A stretch of 64,000 nucleotides of DNA from Gnetum montanum (lineage: Eukaryota; Streptophyta; Gnetopsida; Gnetales; Gnetaceae), in contig MNCI01006123.1 of assembly GCA_015680685.1 (NCBI GenBank), forward strand, positions 123,504-187,503. Direction: 5' to 3'. Position numbers and translations under genes: made by a program. Every line of letters starts with the position of its first letter. Positions within the stretch are counted from its first letter, which is position 1. This document shows, in pieces, positions 44,126 to 57,535 of the stretch. Below the pieces are notes generated by a model, which worked only from the letters and a program-made list of their open reading frames with translations, did no database searches and was not told the origin of the DNA.

Positions 44126-45560
44126 CACCTCCTAGCTTACGCATGTGACCCTCGTAAACAAGTGAGTGTGCATGTCTTCAAGCCTCATGGGTGGATGGGG
44201 TGTGACCTTGCAGTTCTAGAATGAAGTTCACATTTCCAAGAAAACATCCTTTGGGACACATGCAACATTGTCACCCCTAGCATCCTATTGATCTTCAAGA
44301 GATGTCATTTGACATCTTGATGACCTTCCAAAGCTATCGCTACCACAACCAATCATCTTGGTCATAGCTCTTGCCATTAGCACCTACTGCTAGAGTCCCA
44401 GCACTATTGTGGCCCATCCACAATGCTTCCATCTTCTAGCCCTCGCCATCGCTAGAGTTCAAAAAAGCATTTAGCTATCAGGTTTCTCACCTTGTAGCTA
44501 GATTTCATGATTCTTGCCTTTGGCAGGGATCCCTAAGCACCTGCATCATCATCGCTCCTAGCTTCTTTAGTACCCATTCCAACAAGGCTATTGAAGCTTT
44601 CCAACCTACCACTACTGAAGCTTGTGCTGGCCTTCTTGCTTTGGACATTGCACACATCAGGCACATTACTTGTCATCCTAGCAGTGTCCTGAGCAAGTAG
44701 GACTTTGCCCTCATTTCACTTGATAGTTATTTTTTCTGGTTTTCTCTCTATTGTGTTTGCAGGATAAAAGCCAAGATGGCATCATTCAAAGATGCGTTGC
44801 ACCACAAGAGTGGGATACTACATCTTTCCAAAGTAACCACTTTGATCAGCTTAGCTAGTTGAGAGTACATATCCTACCCTCCCCTCAGCCAACTTAATCT
44901 CCATTCTCTATACTCACAATTTCCCATATCTTCTTTGCAAGATTCCTTGATTCACATAAAGCCCTTTCACATGCCCAACCACCAAGCCCATGATGGACAT
45001 AACGAAACTCATCGCATGGGAAGCCTCTATAGGCAAGTCAAATCCCCACATGGATGTAACACAACTCATCCTGGGGAGGAAAAAACTATCCTACGATGAT
45101 GACAAGGTTGTCTCCAAGTGAACATGGGTGTGCAGCAAAAAATCATAAAAGCACCAAACAGAAAAAATGCAAAAAAAAAGAGACAAGTGCTTGAAAAAAA
45201 TGGCACAAAAGTTTCTTTGCAACCATTTTAGCCATGAATTGACCATCTCCAAGCACTCCAGTAAGAGGTCGAGGGCCAAAAGAAAACACACCCATGTGTG
45301 CTAATTCCCTCATAACCATTTCGACGAGGGATCACACTATGGAAAAAGTATTCTACATTCATTTCTTCCCTAACCCTATTTCCTCAAATCTGTACCTTGC
45401 CCCCCATCCTACATCGCTCCCCAAGTACTCTCAAACATAGTGAAGCATCATTCAAATGACCATTGAAGAGTGTTGTTGGCATCTTGTTCTTCATGGTTTT
45501 TCATATTATTTTTTGACATCTCTCGAGCAGATCCTTTAGACATTAACAAAGAGGGGCCAT
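44126..45560 (+). other. 3' untranslated region and polypurine tract (element 3)
   Basis: Homologous to the element A 3' region. No supported gene. The polypurine tract AAAGAGGGG lies at 45548-45556, directly before the LTR. Confidence 0.65.
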
Positions 45561-47906
45561 TGAAACACCATCAATTTTAGGACTCTCATGATTCAGCATA
45601 GTCCTGAAATTTGGGCAAAGATATCTGCAAGCATGGTGTCATGCTGGACCGTGCAGATAACATGGCACCCCAGAAGTCCTAATGCCTACCAAGCCACTTC
45701 TAAGCCTACCTGCTACCCTTTGTATCATAATCAATGTAGCACCTAGCCATAAGGCCAGTTTACAAAAAGAGGCATTAGGGGTAGACCATACAGTCTGAAA
45801 ACTTTTCTATCTCCCAGGCTGGCAGGCTTGCTACACCCTTTAGCTTGCCCAGCTTGACACATGACTTGGCTGACGGTCTACCCAAGGACCATGCTAAGAG
45901 TTGCTGAAAGTGTTCAGGATGGACTAAATAGTTCGGTAAGTTTTCTAATTACGAGACTTTCTACACTACGCTATGCTGCATAGTGTAGCAACCCATGTGG
46001 AGAGTCATCATGAACCAAAGATGCAGATTGATAGTGATTTAGCCCTCTGGGATACCTAATTCACCTTATCCTTAAAGCATGATCAACATGACACAAAATA
46101 ATGTAGCAAATTTCATCAGGAATCATCTTCATTTGAGTGTTATGCTGTGCTACGCTACATAGCGTAGCACAGCGTAGCAAGGTTCCACTATGACAATGCT
46201 CCCACTCAGACTGCTTCGACACAAGAAACGAAATTTCCTAGGCTCCAACTAGAAAAAATGCTTATTCTACTACCATGCCAAGACAAGATCAAAATTCATG
46301 ATAAAATTTTTGCAGAACAAGTTAGAATTCAAGCCAAGCTGGGTGCTACGCTATGCTACGCTACATAGCGTAGCAAGGTCAGGATGCACAAAGGTCCTCC
46401 ATCAAGTTGTCCTAGCAATGGAATTGCACTTGGCCATGCTCTGAACTCCAAGATAGCTTATCCCACTTTGCCCTTGAGTTCCAAGCAAAGTTTCTTGACA
46501 AATCATTGCAAATCAAGTAAGGCTTCATGTCACACTGGCTACTACGTTGTGCTACACTACATAGCGTAGCACAGCATAGCGAGGACACAAAGCCCAAAAG
46601 TATCCCAAGGATGAACTCCAAAAGTAGCCCAAAAGCCCAATCACTAAATTTGCTTGCCTAGCTAAGCCTCAAAGGGGTATCTTTAGTTTTTGAGTAAGAT
46701 TTCTCTCAAGGCTGACGGCTATGCTACGCAGTGTAGCACAACGTAGTGTGTGGGTGTTTGTGCTACGCCGATATGCTAGGTAGTGTAATACTCACTTGGA
46801 AGCCTTAGGAAATCTCCAGAAACTCCAGAACTCATTGACAATGGTCATTTCTACCTTGGAATCTCTTCAACAGATAATATTATCAATTTTCTTTGTTTTT
46901 CACCCCCCTGTCGATTCCCAAAGTTGTCCCTACACTTCACCCTACTTGCAAGAGCAGGGAAGATGTAGTCCTAGAGAATAGGCTTCACTTTGCATTTGAC
47001 ACTTTGCATTTTCTATGAAAACATGGTAGTTCCTTGGACTCTGGCACATGCAGTTTGAATGGTATGATCACGGCTTAGCAGGTTCCACGTCTAGCGTAAC
47101 ACTACAACATAGCACTACATGGCAGCATGGCACATCCATGTTTGCACAATGTGGGACCCAGGACATGTGGCATCCAAACCACATCTCTCTTCCACATCTG
47201 GCTCTATAAATACACAGTGAACAATGTTCAAAGGGTTGGCTTTTAGAGTTGGCTTTTGGCATTTTTGGCTTTTGACTTGGCTTTCTTGCGATTGGAGATT
47301 GGCATTTGGCATTTGGCTTTCTGGCGATTGGCTTTGGTAAAGAGATGGGCAAGAAGAAATTTGAAAAATAGCAAACCCCAGTGGTAGCACCTCCTAGATC
47401 TCTCCTAGCCTAGAAAGCATCAACTCATCAGTTCCTGTTAGCAGGCCATTAGCAATAGTTAAGGAGCTGTGACCATACCGTTACATTGTAAGTTGTGCCC
47501 ATCCATACTGCCCATCAGCTATACACCTTCTCCAGCTAAACAAAGATCAAATCCCCCAATTTTTGGGTGGTTCATTCTCTCACTTGAGCTCATTTCATTT
47601 CATCTTGCTATATTTTGCATCATTGTCTATCAGTTTACATTCATTTCTTAAGTTACACATTTTTGCTACACTTTTACTATTCTATGTGTTACAGTTTTCT
47701 GCACCTTAATCTCTACACATAACATATTTAAAAAACCATTTACAAATGGTTATTGTACATCGACTAAGTCCCTCTCTAATCAACCAGACCATTCAGGGTG
47801 TCCCGTTTCCATTTTTCTCTAGCACAGCCCTCGCGCAGATCTAGGGTTAGGCTATACACCCGATAACCTCTCGGTGTTCTAGCCACCGATGTTTTCAGCC
47901 ATTACA
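45561..47906 (+). repeat. 3' LTR of element 3 (about 2346 bp)
   Basis: Starts TGAAACACCATCAATTTTAG. U3 holds several perfect GCTACGCTA-CA-TAGCGTAGC palindromes or one-base variants (near 46150, 46350, 46555, 46720). TATA box CTCTATAAATAC lies at 47202-47213, then a TTGGC-rich R region (47238-47340) and U5 block GACTAAGTCCCT (47762). It is longer than the element A LTR, mainly through U3 expansion. Confidence 0.8.
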
Positions 47907-48454
47907 ACTACTAGTTGAAATCATTAACAATGATCAACTGGCTTCATAATTCTTCTTAGGGCTATGAGATGTGACCTTATGTAACTTGCACCTAGGTTGC
48001 AATCATTAGTTAGACATTATTCTAACCATCAACTAAAGTTTCTTTGGCACTGAATCGAAGTAGTGTTATAAAGTAGCCACCAAAAGGAGAAGAATTGAAG
48101 AATAATAAGAAAGATAGACAAAAGATTTTGTAGAAGAGATATAGAAATTTAGAGTGAATTTGAATTATTCTATTGAATTATATTGACTAGTATTAGAGAT
48201 TCTTGAATAATAAGAAAGTTTTTTTTCTTACTTAAGAGTGAATTCATGTTGTGTATTTTTCATCATAATTCTAGTAATTAATCCCATGTAACCCATGGTC
48301 CTTTATCGATTCAACTTCCATAATGCTACAATGCAAGAACATAAGAAATTAAACAAAATTTTGCTTTCATTATAATAGCCATGGGTTATGATGATATTTT
48401 CTCAACTTTAAACTTTGTATAGGTTCTATTTTTCTTTGTTTAATTATTCTATGT

Positions 48455-50400
48455 ATGGATCCTAATCAACCTTTCAATTTGTATATTCTATGAGTCAATT
48501 GGGTCCTACTTCGTCCACAAAATCTACCTTTTCTCTAACTATAAAAGTGGTTGGTCCATCTTTCAATCAATTTTCCCCTTCACAAGTTAGTGCTATGTAC
48601 CATGAAAATGCTCCCAATAATCCCTCTAACATTTTTCATCAATAGCAACTGCATCAACAACATTTACAAACCCCTAAGCAAACCTTGTCGAATGCTTTAA
48701 CATAGACTGCCTAAAATACATTGTCACCATTGCCTAATCAACTAGTCTCTTACTCTCTTCCAATTTCAACATAAGTTCATATCACATCAATCATTTCCCC
48801 TATTGCTTCTCAATCTAGACAACCTATTATTCATATGAATTATCCTAACATGGCTTATATTTTTCAATCAATAACATAACCTATCATTCCTTTTAATGCA
48901 TGATCTATTTTTCTATCTTGTAGTCTAACTATTCTATAGAACCACATTTATGCAAGTATCCCAATAACCTTACACCAATACAAAAACATTAATGAATAAT
49001 CCCTAAAGTGTACAATCTATGTTCAAGGTGCAAGCCCCTCAAATACAATTTATACCTCAACTAATTCCTTAACCATAATTTCCATATGAAGGACTTCAAC
49101 AAATACCATACCCTTTTCCTCATCATTTAGTATATTCAAACAACCAATTTAATTAGTTTTTACAATTACAAAATTAAGTCCCTTATCAAGGAATACCTAA
49201 CTAGTTTTCATTAAAAGACTTAATGGGATGAAATTCAACTATTACTCTCTCCCCTCTTTTGTTGCCTACTGGACAAGATGTTAAAATTAAAAAATTAGAA
49301 GCATTTTCACAATTTTCTTGTATAGATGAAGAAGATTCATACCATCATATACAAGTCATTGAAATGTTGATAGTTACATATGGTAATAATGTTAAGGAAT
49401 TTACTAAAATAAATGTATTCCCCTTTTAGAGATCATGCATTATCATGATATAGGTCATTAGACAATACTCTATTTTGTCTTGGAAATGGTTTAAGGATGA
49501 GATTTTAAATAGCTTTTTATCTTCTACAAAATTTCATCAATATAAGAAACAACTTTCAAGCTTTCAACAAAAAGATAATGAAACTTATGAAAAATTTTAA
49601 GGACATAAGGACAAGGAACCATAATCATGGTTTTTTAGAGTGTCAATTACTCAAAGGTTTTTGATGGGTTGAGAACTATTAGATGCCATTGTATTGATTT
49701 TTCTTGTGATGGCATAATCATGCAAATGACACATGAAGAAGTGTTTAATGCATTACATTAAATTATGGATTAGAGCAACAGTTGGCCTATTATTAAAAAG
49801 GCCAATATGTTAGAACATATAGTGATTATAGGTTTGGCAAAAAAAATTGAAGAGGTTAATAAAAAATTATCATCTTTATCTATGCCTTCCAATACTATTG
49901 TGTAGGTCCAATCTTCTTAGTTTTAACAACAAGCATCATCAGTTCATATTGATGGAGGAATTTACAATACTAACCAACCTCAAGCGAGAGGTATGGATTT
50001 TCCTTATGCTTGTGTAATTTGAAAGGAGATTGACCATACTACCCATGATTATCCTATTTTAGCATTTATTAAAGAAAATTCTAATGTTGTAGGAAGTCAA
50101 GGTGTACAAGGAAGAGGCTTATCTTTACAAGGTAAGGGATGGCTACATAGAATCAAAATTACCAATTATATCCTCCATTTAGGTCCAATTATAAAAGTTA
50201 TAATAATAATTTTAATTGATCTTGAAGACCCAACCAAAACCATGAGTTTCAAAAATTGATGATACAACAAAATAAGAGTTTGCAACATACTTTGCAATAA
50301 CAAAATGATTAGAGAATTAACCTTATTCAAGCCTTACAACCTAAGGATACATTACCAGCATAAACATAAAGAAATCCTAAGTATCAAGGGAGATAGGAAT
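48455..50400 (+). pseudogene. Gag, Athila-like
   Basis: Starts at ATG 48455 (MDPNQPFNLY). The capsid-like core has WKWFKDEILNSFL and SSFQQKDNETYEKF, matching the Athila FRQxDGESxYExWERFK block, then HNHGFLECQLLKGF. A finger remnant (YACVI, DHTTHDYP) lies at 50005-50060. Asn/Gln-rich and AT-rich, with many stops. Confidence 0.72.
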
Positions 50401-51471
50401 TACAAATGATTTTTTCAAGTAAAATGAATCAATGTAATGTGATTACTTCAAGTGGAAGAGTTATAGATCTTCAAACCTCCTCTCAAATGTCTATTGAGAA
50501 CAAAGAGTTAGAGGATCAATCTAAACGAATCTTTGCAAAGGAGCTTCCTATGAAGGAAGGACATACCCCAATGATTCTTTCAAACAAACCTAATAACTCT
50601 TCTCCTTCATAGGTACCATTTCCTCATATGTTAGAATCAAATAATGTATATTATAGGCAACTCAAAAACCTCTTCAAAGATGTCATCTTACATGTTCCGT
50701 TATTGAGAACCATTGAAGATACTCCTTAATATGCTAAATGCCTTAAGGAATGTTGTTCTATGAAGAATAAAATTAGAATATCCAAGCATGTTAGCCCTAC
50801 TAAGAATATCACAAATATTTTGAAGGCTGGGATGCCTAAAAAGGAAATGGATCTAGGTAGTCCTACAATTTCTTACATGATTCATAATAGCTAGTGTAAA
50901 TATTATGTCATTTTATTTTTATCATTCATTACATTGTGATCATATTAAACCTACTAATATTACAATTTATTTGATATATGGGTCTATCATTTATCCATAA
51001 GTTATTATTGAGGATATTTTAGTATAAGTGAATCAAGCCTTGTACCCTATTGGCTTCACTATGCTAGATTATTATATATATTCTTTGAATAATGTTTGTC
51101 CTTTGATTTTAGATAGGCCCATGATGGTAATGATGGATGTGATTATCTATGTGAAAATTGGATTAATTGCATTAACATTTTCCAATATGAAATTTTCATT
51201 TAATTTATGTAACCTTAATAACCAATTCCAATTTGATAAACTTAATATGGTTTATGCTACTATGACAAACATCTATTCTTCTAAATTATGTGATTGGGAT
51301 AAGGACTATCAAGTACTAACATTGGAAGAGTACAAATATGTAACTATGTATTTAAAAAGATATCTCCTATGTACTCAAGTGGAAGATTCCTTGGATTGTA
51401 AGGATTCTTTTAAATTGAAGAATTGTTCTTTTGTAGTGAGTGATGAGGAAAGGAACTTTCTTTTTACTTAA
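50401..51471 (+). pseudogene. Protease region, Athila-like
   Basis: NVITSSGRVI corresponds to the Athila xITLRSGK block and YAKCLKE to YAKFLKD. MDLGSPTISYMI matches LKDPGSFTIPC, and LILDRPMMVMMDVIIYV matches IILGRPFLATGxALIDV. The last 147 codons (51028-51471) are open. The active-site DxG loop is degraded. Confidence 0.75.
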
Positions 51472-51639
51472 AATATATTTTTTCTGAGCAAAATAAACTA
51501 GTGATCATTAGTTTAGGTTTAATGACTAATTAATAGTAGAGATTGATTCAAGTTTTAATGGACTTATTTGAGGCTTTTTCTTGGTTACCTTTGGAAGGAG
51601 ATTTCTCCATTCATTGTTTAGCATCATATCCATTTGGAG

Positions 51640-51862
51640 GTTGAGGCTAGACCATGACAACAACCATGTAGGAGCCTAAACCCAACCATGAAGCAAGTGG
51701 TAAAAGATAAAATTTTGAAATTGTTTCAAGTAGATATTATTTATTTTATTTCTAATTCTGAGTGGGTTAGCCCTATTATGGTGGTGTCTAAAATGTCCAG
51801 TGAGTGGTATGTTTGTATTTTTTTTTTGCAAATTACATAAATGGACAAGCAAGAATCACTTT
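51640..51862 (+). pseudogene. Start of reverse transcriptase, Athila-like
   Basis: SLNPTMKQVVKDKILKLF, IYFISNSEWVSPIMVVSK and, after a frameshift, KLHKWTSKNHF match the N-terminal RT of Athila (PxMKEVVxKEVLKLLDAGIIYPISDSEWVSP). It stops where the element 4 LTR begins. Confidence 0.8.
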
Positions 51863-53231
51863 TGAAATACCACCAAGAAAAATTCATGTTGTAACTTTTT
51901 AGGCATTATAATCTCCACCATCAAACTTAAGGCTAGAATCTTATTGTAAAATATGAAGTTTGTAGTCCATGAGTTGCAATCTCACATACTTGAACTTTTG
52001 GTGCTGAAAAAAATTCCACATAGGTTGTTATAGCCTCACTTACCAAGTGGAAGAATTCATGTCATCTCTTTATTTGGGCTTGAGAAGGCTGAAAATGCCT
52101 TAGGAACTACAAAATTTGGTGTTTTCATGAGTTTTATGTTGGCTATAGTCACAAATACATTAGAACCACCTCCATCCAACATTGGGATTCTTGGGTTTTC
52201 ATTTTCCCAGTAATGGCTAGGGTACCTTCCATAACTCTTATCATGGTTTCATAAAGCTAGTGTTGGAGTGGTTGGAATTTTTATTTTTTCAAAGAAGACA
52301 ATGTTGGAGTTGTTGGATTTTCATTTTCCTAGCAATGGCCAACGTAGCTGCAACAACTCTAGCATAGTTCCTCTAAGGCCAGCATAGTTGCAAAAGTCTA
52401 TTTACTATTTATGATATCCAGTGTAGCTTTGATGGCCTGGATGCATCAAAACTTACCAGAAATGGATAACTACATTGGAAATAATAGCCTACCACACCTA
52501 CAAATCACACCAATCTATCATCAATCATGGTAAAAATTTGCAGCCACATATTAGTAACCATATAGCCTATAAAATCCAAATTTGGACACATTGAATGGGT
52601 CCCATGAAAAATTCTTTAACTAGTAAAATTTTCTTGGTTTCACCTTTTGCAACCTTAAGCACTTAAAATCTTTGGATATTTTGTGAGACTTTTGGATCAA
52701 ATTGGTAACTACATGTGCATTGGAGACTCTTAGCATAGTACCATTGCATAAAAATTTCAAGCACATTCTTTACCCCATAGTAACCAATGTTGCAAATCCA
52801 AGCTGAGAACTAGCAAGGAGTTTTGGTGATTAAAGTTGGGAAGTACCTAGATCATGAGGCTAACTATAGAACAAAACTTGCTAGCTTTAAGAGGCTTCAA
52901 GCTTCATTCAAGCAAATCCTTGTGCATTTGGGCATACAATTTGAACACATTTTGAACTTTATACTTTGAATATTCTATTATTTCAATGAAGTTTATAGTT
53001 CATTTGTTATGCAATTTCATTCCATGATCAATTTCTATGCTTTCATTTAAAGTAGATCTACATTTTCATTTAAATCATGCACCCTATTTACATTTCTTAA
53101 GTTCTTGGATGATTGAAAAGACCATCTAGGGTGCCTTGGACCCTATTTCTCAAAGGCCCTTAGGATCCAAGGTTAAACTATTCCACTTGAAATTTTTAGC
53201 TTTTCAACAACCAAATTTTTTAGATGTTATA
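51863..53231 (+). repeat. 5' LTR of element 4 (about 1369 bp)
   Basis: Starts TGAAATACCACCAAGAAAAA, directly inside Athila RT. A TATA candidate GCCTATAAAATCC lies near 52568 and the U5 block near 53095 resembles the other Tat LTRs. U3 holds a duplicated block of about 130 bases (52180-52400, GTTTTCATTTTCC phrases). Confidence 0.72.
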
Positions 53232-53236
53232 GTTTT

Positions 53237-53253
53237 TGGCACTAGAAGGAGGG
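53237..53253 (+). promoter_or_regulatory. Primer binding site (element 4)
   Basis: TGGCACTAGAAGGAGGG, five bases after the LTR end; matches the element 1 PBS except one base. Confidence 0.75.
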
Positions 53254-54840
53254 CCTCTACCCAAGCTGTTTGCCAAATTTGATCTACCCTTTCAAAAATA
53301 ATTTTTTGCAATTTTTAAAACTTAAGACCCATACTAAAAATTTCAACCAAGAAAAATCAATTGTTTCTATCCATTTTTCTGCAATCAATACCCAGCATAT
53401 CAATTGTAAGTGATTTGGATGTTCCCAAAATTTTCATAACAGTTGCTAGATTTTCTAAAACATGAAATTCCCAATAAAATCTACCACTTTTCTTCCCTAA
53501 AACTTGCCTTTAGGTTTTCCAAAGGCTAGTGTAGTTCTGCTTCAACCACCCAATCCCCTTATTATAGGATTTTAGGAACAGAGCTAGTGTGATTCTGTCT
53601 AAGATCCCAACATAGTGTTGGAAAAATTAACATTTTACATTTACCTTTTTAAAACCAGCGCACTTTTCTAGGAAGTATTCCTAGAGAAGTTTTGTTGGGC
53701 AAGGTAATTGATTGCTTACCCCCCTCTAGTGTAGCTCATGCTAGCAAAACCAACATAGTTGCTTTTAGTAACATTAAAATTGCTACATTTTCCTAAGTAC
53801 AATGTACAACACTATTCCAACAACCTACACTGCACCTATAGTTGTAGTTCCTACCATTTTTTTATTCAAAACCATTTACACCTTGGGTAATTCCACTTGC
53901 TAGAAATTTTGTTTAATTAATTAAGGAAAAATCAAATAAAAATTAAATTACCAACAATGCCTTTTAGCCAATCATTTTTTTTTTCATTAATCTGATAGAC
54001 ATGGCATCAAACTAAGATGCAGTGAGGATCTATGACCTAAAAGACCTAGCAATGTCTTAGCATAGGAAATCACTTAGATAGAGGGATTGAAGCCTAGATT
54101 TTGCTATAATAAATGAAGAACACTATAACTTCATTTTCATCAAAACCCAAGCTAGCCTACACATTCCATGTTTGAAAACCAAATTCAAAAAGGAGTTTGA
54201 ATTGATTCACTAAAATGAGAAGGATCACATACCCTCCCCCTATGACAAAATACCATTGAATGACATGCATACAGATATATTGTCCTAACTAATTGAGATG
54301 GATGAACAAAGTAAGGGGCTAATTTAGAGAGCCAACATGAGGAGTAGGATGAGTTTGAAGTAGAACCTAAACTAGATAACTTCATTGGGATCCTCTTCCG
54401 GTAGCTAGCTCCTTCAACCATCGCACCCACTTTGACCTCTCCTGTGTCTTCCATGGGACAAGTCCCTTAACCCTCATCTCTTGTTTACCCTACCATGTTT
54501 GGACTAGCACCGATCATAGTGGCCCACCAGGCATAATTTATGTCTCGATCAACTTCCCTTTTCTTCTCCATGCCTTTCACCATGAAACCTTGATCTGCAT
54601 GGCCATCACCTATGGTCTTTACCACTATTCATCCATTCTCCATGCTAGTAGGCCTCCCAGTGGGACCCCAGGTGATCCAAGAATCACACACATCTTTCAT
54701 CCCCTTTGTTCTACAAATACTAGCATAAACCTCTTTCTCATTATTTAGACCCCCTACGAACATGATAACCCAACCTCTCCCCTCCATGTTGTAGCCCATC
54801 ACAAGGTCACAGGCCTCTCAACTTAGCCCACAATTCTATC
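53254..54840 (+). other. Leader and possible gag N-terminus (element 4)
   Basis: About 1.6 kb without a convincing open frame. Comparison with element 1 suggests that the gag N-terminus lies in its right half, but it is too decayed to delimit. Confidence 0.5.
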
Positions 54841-56050
54841 TACAAACATCATAACCTATGATAATGCCTCAAATCTTGGATCAGGTATTTCAAATGATCC
54901 AAGACCTTATAGAAGAGGTACTTAAGCTTAAAGCTTCAACTCCATAGATAGTCAAGATCATGGATTTCTATTAGGATGATCTTATCAATTCTTCTATCCT
55001 ACAAATAACTCTTCCCCCAAGAATTCCTATACCCTAATTTACCAAATATAATGATAAGGGTGACCCCAACACTCACCTCATCACCTTCCACTCTAAGCGC
55101 CTATTGTTATAGGCTTATCCCCATACCATAATGAGGATCTTCCCTATGTCTCTTACTAGGAAGGCATTTGAATAGTACTATGTGTTGCCCCAAGGATTTA
55201 TATCCTCTCTTGAAGGCTTGATCTCACAATTTGTGAACTATTTCAAGTATAACTTGAAATTGAATACCATCCTAGACCAACCAATGAAAATCAAATAGGG
55301 ATCACTTGAACTAGTTCAAAATTTTATCCAAAGGTGGAATGTTCTATTGAATGAGATTCCCTAACCCATAGCTGAGATTCACCTTCTGGCCATCTTCAAG
55401 GGGGTGGTCAACAATTTTATCAAGTCTAAACTTTCTTAACTAGATCCACAGTTACTCAATCAAGCCTTCTCTTAGATAAAAATCATAGAGGATGCTACCA
55501 AGGCAAGCCATGACCCTACCTACATGGCATACAAAAATCAACATACATAGAAGGATAAGGAGAAGGGAAGACAAAACCATCTAGCCATGGCCACTATGGC
55601 CAAAGACAACAAAATAGCATAGGGACCTAAGACAAACCAACCCAAGGTCCCCATCATAACTAATCAATCATCGACATCCAAGGCCTCTACATTAAACAAT
55701 ACAAGATCTAATTTTGAGAGGAAATATTGATCAAAGTATACTAGGTTACCCTTGAAATAGTCTAAACGCCTTAATTAGTTACTTAAGAGTGGGTCGATCT
55801 AGTACAAAAAAATGACAAAGAATTCCTATAAGAGGTATGATCAATTATGCAAGATCGCAAAGAACCATACTCTAACAACCAAGGATGATCCATCAGTACC
55901 TAAGTACTTTAAACTTGATCATTTCTACCACACCATTAGCTACTAGATCATGATACCAAATTCTTCCTAACCTTGAAGGATGACCTACAGAAGATGATAG
56001 ATAATGACAAGCTAGTGCTCAATGCCTCTAACCCAATTAGGCCACAGAAC
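54841..56050 (+). pseudogene. Gag (element 4)
   Basis: FTKYNDKGDPNTHLITFHSK, MRIFPMSLTRKAFE, LEGLISQFVNYFKYNLKL and NFIQRWNVLLNEIP match element 1 gag in order; a FKLDHFYH finger remnant follows near 55910. About twenty stops. Confidence 0.82.
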
Positions 56051-56937
56051 TAGTTCATGCATGTCTACAAGGACCCATTGAATGTCAACAATAGCCCATA
56101 CATCATAGCAACATTTAATGTGATTAACAACTCAAGACCTATGTGGGAGCCATTCGTGATTCAGGTACCTCCTTTCAATGAAAGGGGCCCTTCAACTTTG
56201 TCTAGTTCAAGGATCCCTTTTGTTGTAAGAATACCATCACCAATGTCTTCCAAGGAACCATTTGTGATTAGAGTGCTCCTGCCTGCTGCAACCAAACTTG
56301 AAATCACAAATGAACAACATCCTCTCATGGTTGCTAATGTAATGACTTCTTCATAGTCCAACAAACATAAGAAATAGCCAGCTAAACAATGCAAGAAGTA
56401 TGCATTGAAGCCTAAAACCAAAGATAACAAGTAGGTCAAAGCCTAGAAGGAAGTGGACCCATCAAAGCCCACTCCTATGTAATCCATCCCCATGAGCTCT
56501 AACAATAAGGCTAATTCAACTAGTCAACAAAGGAAGGATCCCAAGCCATAAGGAAATGGAAAAGAGGCTAAATCACAACTGCTAAAACATGAAGTTCGTA
56601 TCCTTGGGTGCATGGAGGAAGTTAAGACTAACAAGAATGAGAAGCGAACAACCAATGAAAAAGACTCCCTCAATGCTATGGAATAAGGTAAGTAGTCTCT
56701 GAAATAGAAGAACACTTTTCTTAGCCTGTATGACCTGGTGATGATGTCAACTACTCACTGTAAGGCCCTAGTAAAAATGTTGACTTCAATTCTTGTCAAC
56801 AAGAACAAACCCACTAATGAAGAGTCCATCCACGAAGTGATGGTACCACCTTCACCAAGGGAAGAAATGAAGTCAACAACAATAATGTTTGATGAAAATG
56901 AAGTCAAAACCAACCCCTAGGATGGTGAGATAATGAA
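56051..56937 (+). pseudogene. Gag-protease linker (element 4)
   Basis: HVYKDPLNVNNSPYI, then three PFVxRxP-type repeats (56150-56275), a Lys-rich stretch and THCKALVKMLTSILVNKNKP, the same block order as elements 1 and 2. Confidence 0.75.
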
Positions 56938-57535
56938 GGCCCCTCTCTTCATAAAAATAAGGGTTGTGTAGTATAAGGTGCATAGGATTCACATGAATGA
57001 TGAAGTAGCCACTAATATTATACCTTATACCACTGTTGAACATTTGGATCTAATGGAACACATGTGACATATCTTAACTTCTTCTCTCAAATTCTTTAAT
57101 GGATCTCAGGTTATAGTCAAAGTTTTGATCTCCTTGGACTTCATATTAGGGAAACAATTTCCCATAATAGCTAATTTCTTGATGATGGAAGAGAAACTAG
57201 GATTGAATCTCATCATGGGGAGGCCTTGGCTAGCTTAATTATGAGTTGTTTTCTCATCCATCCACCAAGAAATTCACCTACCTTACAAGCGAGGTAATAT
57301 ACTTATTCATGATGATAGTGTGGTTCCCTTAGCAGGCAATAACATTGATGTAGAGCAAGGGTCCAAAGTGGAGTTTCAAGAAGAAGCTTATACTATCAAT
57401 GACAAAGTATAAAAGTCCATAAGACTAGAAGAGGCCAATACTAACAATAATAAAACCATGGATGCATCATGGGAAGAGCTCCCCTTTAACGTGGTTAGTG
57501 AGGAAAATGCAAAATACAAGATCATGCAATGTAGA
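56938..57535 (+). pseudogene. Protease (element 4)
   Basis: HMNDEVATNIIPYTTV (active-site loop, DDG changed to NDE), VKVLISLDF, LIMGRPWLA, HQEIHLPYKRGN and the terminal WEELPFNVVSEENAKYKI. The active-site change and several stops make it non-functional. Confidence 0.8.

Larger units (their letters stand above)
38940..47906 (+). mobile_element. Element 3: Tat-lineage retrotransposon, rearranged, 3' part
   Basis: Plus-strand order: antisense-gene exons in unexpected orientation, antisense promoter (minus), dyad tract, RT acceptor, RT, RNase H, archaeal-type RNase H, integrase, dyad tract, 3' region, polypurine tract and LTR. Gag and protease are missing. The double RNase H is the clearest Tat diagnostic in the window. 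Confidence 0.85.
47907..51862 (+). mobile_element. Athila-like Ty3/gypsy element, 5' part
   Basis: Leader, gag, protease and the start of RT, cut at 51862 by the LTR of element 4. The gag and protease motifs are Athila type. Protease and RT are adjacent with no intervening antisense gene, a useful contrast with the Tat copies. Confidence 0.75.

Noticed and set aside
54185-54454. 89-codon minus-strand frame in the element 4 leader
   Set aside because: No counterpart in elements 1 or 2 and no recognisable motif.
56161-56439. 92-codon minus-strand frame
   Set aside because: Antiparallel shadow of the PFVxRxP linker, which is conserved on the plus strand.
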